From contig NW_023604295.1 of the NCBI RefSeq assembly GCF_014898055.3, forward strand, positions 71,388,301 to 71,452,300: a stretch of DNA of 64,000 nt, read 5' to 3'. The stretch is from Talpa occidentalis. Lineage: Eukaryota > Chordata > Mammalia > Eulipotyphla > Talpidae. The notes under the pieces were generated by a model. That model made no database searches. It was not told the DNA's origin and was given only the letters and a program-made list of their open reading frames with translations. Positions 60,112-64,000 of the stretch are shown piece by piece; the first letter of the stretch is position 1, and every line of letters begins with the position of its first letter. A program made the translations under genes and the position numbers.

Positions 60112-60330
60112 ATGAAAAAATGTTCAACATCACTTGTAATCAGGGAAATGCAAATCAAAACTACAATGAGATACCATCTCACACCAGTGAGAATGGCACC
60201 TATTAAAAAATTAGCAACAACAAATGTTGGCGAGGATGTGGAGAAAAACGAACTCTCCTGCACTGCTGGTGGGAGGGAAAACTGGCCCAATCACTGTGGA
60301 GAGCTGTGTGGAGATTTCTTGACCTACTAA
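60112..60330 (+). pseudogene. LINE-1 ORF2 C-terminal fragment
   Basis: A 72-codon frame reads as ORF2p sequence ([40 protein letters not shown]). It is broken downstream by a frameshift before the 'TIAKLWKQP'-equivalent region. Inactive. Confidence 0.85.
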
Positions 60331-60912
60331 AGATAAAGCTTCCATATGATCCAGCAACTCCACTCCTAGGTATTTACTCAAATGACACAGAAACCTTAAT
60401 TCAAAAGGGCACCTGCACCCCTATGTTTATAGCAGCACTATTTACAATTGCTTAGCTATGGAAACAACCCGAATGCCCAAAAATAGATGACTGGATCAAG
60501 AAGATGTGGTATATATACATAATGGAATATTACTCAGCAATCATAAAAGATAAACTCATGCAATTTGCAGCAACATGGATGGAGTTGGAAGGGATCATGC
60601 TCAGCGAAATAAGTCAGAAAGAAAAAGAAAAATTCCGGATGGTCTCACTCATAGCAGGAATTTAGAAAACCTAAATAAGGGACCAGGAAAAAGGCTAATT
60701 GCAATAAAGTAAAAATCAAAATAAACAAGCAACTATAGACCAGAGACACACTATAGTGGGGGAGGGGGGAGGAGAAGAGGGATTAGGGTCAGAAAAAGGG
60801 TGCAGGAATTGTATAGGGAATATAACCAAAATGAAAATGCATACATTACACAAAAATGAAAAATAATGTAAGAATTATATTAAATAAAACAATTCATAAA
60901 AAAAGAAAAGGA

Positions 60913-62020
60913 TAGAAGAAGGAGAGGCAGGAAAAGAACTGGAAAGATTTTGCTTAATTGATTTAGTGGTACTTCAGAACTCTTGGGTTGGTTGCTCTCA
61001 TGATTTGTTATGAATGCAAAGATAAATTTTCCCTTTGTGGACCTCCTTTCTAGATTCCTTGAAAACCCTACCTGATTCCTTACCTATATACTGATCCCTC
61101 AGTATATCCCTCAGTATATCCTTCTAAATGTAGCTTACCTGAAATGGCATTGACTCCCTGGTCATGTTGCTTATATCTCCCTCCTCAACATCTGGCAAGT
61201 CTTACCACTCAGACTCTCTATCCAGATCCAAAGGTCCTCCAGTCAAACCTTCTAGAACAAAGCTATCTAGTCCAATTTCAATCCAAAGATCTTTTGGCTT
61301 GGAGTTCAGGTGACATCCAGTGCAGCATGTCTCTTTGCTAGTCCTTCAGAGCAACAACTCAGTGACAGTCTTTGCCTATACAATTTTCTAGAAATATGTC
61401 TGTTACCATCCTTTGTGCCTAGAAATGTAGGCAACTTAAGTCAAGTCCTCTAATGCATTCCAAAAAAGCTCTCCATAGTAGCATGAGGTGAAAGAAAATA
61501 ATTTTATTCTCTTCTCCCATGGATAGTAGGAATACTACCAGAATGCAACAAAGTTTTCCAAAGAAACATTTTTTCTTTATCTCTTCAGTCTCAGCATTTT
61601 ATTCCTTCAGTTTATTCCTTCAGTGGGTACTGAGCTAAAGTTCTAATATCTGTTGGGGCATCTCCTTAGCAAGTTATGAGTTAATGATCTAAAACTTACT
61701 TTGGAATAGTTTGTCCCTATTATTTCTTTCTCTTTCTTTTTAAGCCTTAGTCAAACATGAACTACAGAGAGTCAGATTTTTACATCTAACCGCCAAAGAA
61801 TAAAAAGTTGGATGTGATGATCAAAGGAAATCTTATTGTTTAAAAACAAATAAGAGTTTTATATATGGGGTTATAGAAATGTTTACATTTACTTGCATGA
61901 CAGGGAAAAACAATCAGCACAAAACTATTCTAATGTAAGGAAATACTGAAAAAAGCTTATTTAGATATGCTATGTGGATTTTATATGCAATAAAACCTAG
62001 TGCTGTAAGATTTGGAAAAA
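60913..62020. other. Unique sequence, no gene
   Basis: No gene or nameable repeat. Two short perfect tandem duplications occur (61095-61118, unit TCCCTCAGTATA; 61598-61623, unit TTTATTCCTTCAG). Confidence 0.5.
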
Positions 62021-62575
62021 CTAGTATACTTGTCCACTGATGGTGAGATTGTAAATTAGTTACAATCACTTTGGGAAACAATTGGGTACTACTATCACAG
62101 AACTGTAGCTTTACTCATAGAAATATGTGCTAGAGAATAGCTGGCACATATGTATCAGGAGACACATGCCCAAATGTTCATTACATGTTCATAAGCATAA
62201 AAATGAGAAACAGAAAAATGTCCACTAACAGTGGAATGGGAAAATTCTGCTATTTTATATGTAGAATAATATGCTGCAGAGAAGATGAGCCAGGACAAAT
62301 ATAATATGAATGAATCTCAAAAGCACAGTATTGCTAATAAAAGCAACTCATATGAGAGCAGATTGTATGTTTCCATTTATATAAGGTGCTAAATAAACAA
62401 AAGTGAAAAATACAGAGTTTAAGGATACGTTAAGTGGTAAAACCAATAAAGAAAATGAAAATAATGTTAAAATTAAAAATTACGGTAGTGGTTACTTCTG
62501 GGGTTGAGTGAGAGGTCTGATCAAGGAGGATCACAAAGAGCATTTATGGTCCATTAGACAGGATTTAAGTGTGGA
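62021..62575 (+). mobile_element. Very old LINE-1 fragment (L1M-like)
   Basis: The stretch follows old L1 ORF2/3' UTR order: 'cactgatggtgagattgtaaattag', 'cactttgggaaacaattggg', 'atgcccaaatgttcattac', 'aatgtccactaacagtggaatggg', 'atgaatctcaaaagcacagtattgc', 'tgtttccatttatataagg', 'tagtggttacttctggggttg'. It is heavily decayed with no TSD. Confidence 0.75.
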
Positions 62576-64000
62576 GAAAAAAAAAAAAGAAACCACTTCA
62601 AGTATTGGCATCTTGGGAAATATAACTAGAAATAACTGACATAAGTGATGGAAAAACTGAGAAATTAAAAAAAAAAGAGAGAGAGAAAGTAAGGTAAGCC
62701 AGAAATTAGCGAAAATAGGAATCCACTATTATCTCTGGGTCAAAGAGAAAGGGGTACTACCAGAAAATGGTGGTATTACCAGAGTCCAGACTGAAACTAC
62801 CTGGGTCTGTCCAGGAGCCACGGAGAATTTGCAGTCAGTGCCAAGGATGCCACCCAAGATGGGGAGAAAGGCGGCAGGATGACCTGGTTTCTCCTCTTTC
62901 CTACCCTCTAACCTCCTGCTTTAGTTTGCACTGACCTAAAGCAGGGGAAAGCTAATGGGAGTAACATGACTGACAAGGCCCATTCTTTCTGTGATGACAC
63001 AACAATGAATCCAAGGGACAATAGGGCCAGGATGGACATGTCTGGGTTGTAGGTTCTTTTTCTTAAAAGAGCAGTGAGCTATGCATGTCGATTTTATCAT
63101 TATTCTTTAAAATAGACAGGTATATATGTACAATATACTTTGTAATATGTACTTTCTCATACGTACAGTACACTTTGTAAATTTTTTAAATTATTCTTCC
63201 CCTAGCATGGGTAGAAATATTTTACTTAGTAGATTGTTTCAGTAATTTTTGTACTCTGCAGTGTTATCTAATCTTTCAAACTGAATTTTTTTTTTATTTT
63301 GTTATAAGATGCTTTAAAATTCCCTTGAGAAACTCAATGAAATTTAGTGACTAAACCCATTTTCTAATGGAGTTATGTAAAAGCTAGTGAGGGTATTTTT
63401 GATTTCAGGACTTGACCCGAAATAAAAAATAATCATAAATTTTCTTTCGTATTCTTAAGGTAAATTAACATGCTTCCATGAATCTTTAGTACTGTATTCA
63501 TGCTTTGCTACTAGCATATTCAAAATCAGGGGCAACCACTAAGAATTGTTGCAAAAAAGATACAGCTATTACAGCACCTATTGTTCCAAGGGGTTCATGG
63601 AGAAAATATGCTAAGTACAGGAAGGAGATTGGCCACCCCCCCCAAAAGAAAAGATTTAAAATAAAGCAATAAAGACTCAAAATCACTCCCTATAAACAAT
63701 GGCAAGAATGTGTCGTTCATAGAGGACTGAAATAATCCCACAGCAGTGCAGTGAATTTTCATTGATATATAAGTGGTTGCCTATTATTTGCAACAATGAA
63801 GAGGACTAATTTAACACAAGAATGTAGCAGGAGAGGCAATACTGGCTTAATAATAGGTTCATTCGCGGCAGGATTTCATATGAGTGAGTAGGGGAAATAA
63901 GGAGAGTTGCAGGGTGGGGAAGAGAAGGCAGAACGAGATGACTGCAAACTGCATGGCATCTTTGCTCTGAAGTCTATTACATGAATGTGCCAAGGAGCTG
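62576..64000. other. Unique sequence, no gene
   Basis: No gene, RNA or nameable repeat recognised. 62790-63060 is less AT-rich than its flanks. Its origin is unknown. Confidence 0.5.

Larger units (their letters stand above)
59735..60912 (+). mobile_element. LINE-1 (ORF2 C-terminus + 3' UTR), plus strand, interrupted by another L1 tail
   Basis: A 5'-truncated L1 starts at about 59750 ('ttgcacacaacactaatgatatagaactgatc') and ends at about 60895. It carries ORF2 C-terminal sequence: the 'gcagaagagctaaaaaggaacttc' block, then 'gccaacaggcatatgaaaaaatg', 'gagataccatctcacaccagtgagaatggc', 'atggaatattactcagcaatc', and the 3' UTR. AAGAAAAGGA flanks it (59735-59744 and 60903-60912). Between 59897 and 60092 the L1 is split by a shorter L1 copy in the same direction. 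Confidence 0.9.

Overview
This window is AT-rich, non-coding nuclear DNA from a placental mammal. It holds LINE-1 copies of several ages, ancient MIR, L2 and MaLR-type fragments shared by all placentals, an abundant lineage-specific tRNA-derived SINE with an A/T-rich (AAAT)n tail, a U6 snRNA retropseudogene and two solo LTRs. I see no functional protein-coding gene. Every long open frame is either a LINE-1 ORF2 remnant, a frame through a SINE or LTR, or an unsupported short ORF. The window is most likely intergenic or deep intronic. I do not recognise the SINE family with certainty. Its absence from the primate, rodent, ruminant and carnivore families I know suggests another laurasiatherian lineage, possibly a bat, but this is only a guess.

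Layout. 1-8 kb: mostly unique AT-rich sequence with an ancient L1-like segment (about 2.8-3.8 kb) and one SINE. 8-11.3 kb: MIR, a minus-strand solo LTR, a young L1 tail inserted at the LTR edge, three SINEs (two in tandem at one target site) and a second MIR. 11.3-17.7 kb: unique sequence, a degenerate GACATTTC motif array, two SINEs and a U6 copy fused to an L1 3' end. 17.7-28 kb: L2, old L1, MIR, L2, then six SINEs (one of them 'head-only') and another L1. 28-41 kb: the repeat-poorest part, with a 5'-half tRNA-Ile-like insertion at 34.2 kb and a MaLR-type LTR at 36 kb. 41-46 kb: three SINEs and a twin-primed, 5'-inverted L1. 47.8-52.3 kb: a SINE, an old minus-strand L1, and a younger 2.3-kb minus-strand L1 carrying its own head-only SINE. 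53.5-54.4 kb: plus-strand solo LTR and an L1 tail. 56.6-61 kb: SINE, L1 tail, and an L1 with a second L1 tail nested in it. 62-64 kb: very old L1, then unique sequence.

There is no operon-like or pathway logic here. The elements are linked by mechanism: the SINEs, U6 copy, tRNA half and L1 copies all carry the target-site duplications expected of L1-driven retrotransposition. The points most worth checking are the U6-L1 chimera, the tRNA-half insertion, the two 3'-truncated SINEs ending at the same point, the L1 tail with about 160 bp of unexplained 5' sequence, and the solo LTRs. I found no convincing undescribed functional system.
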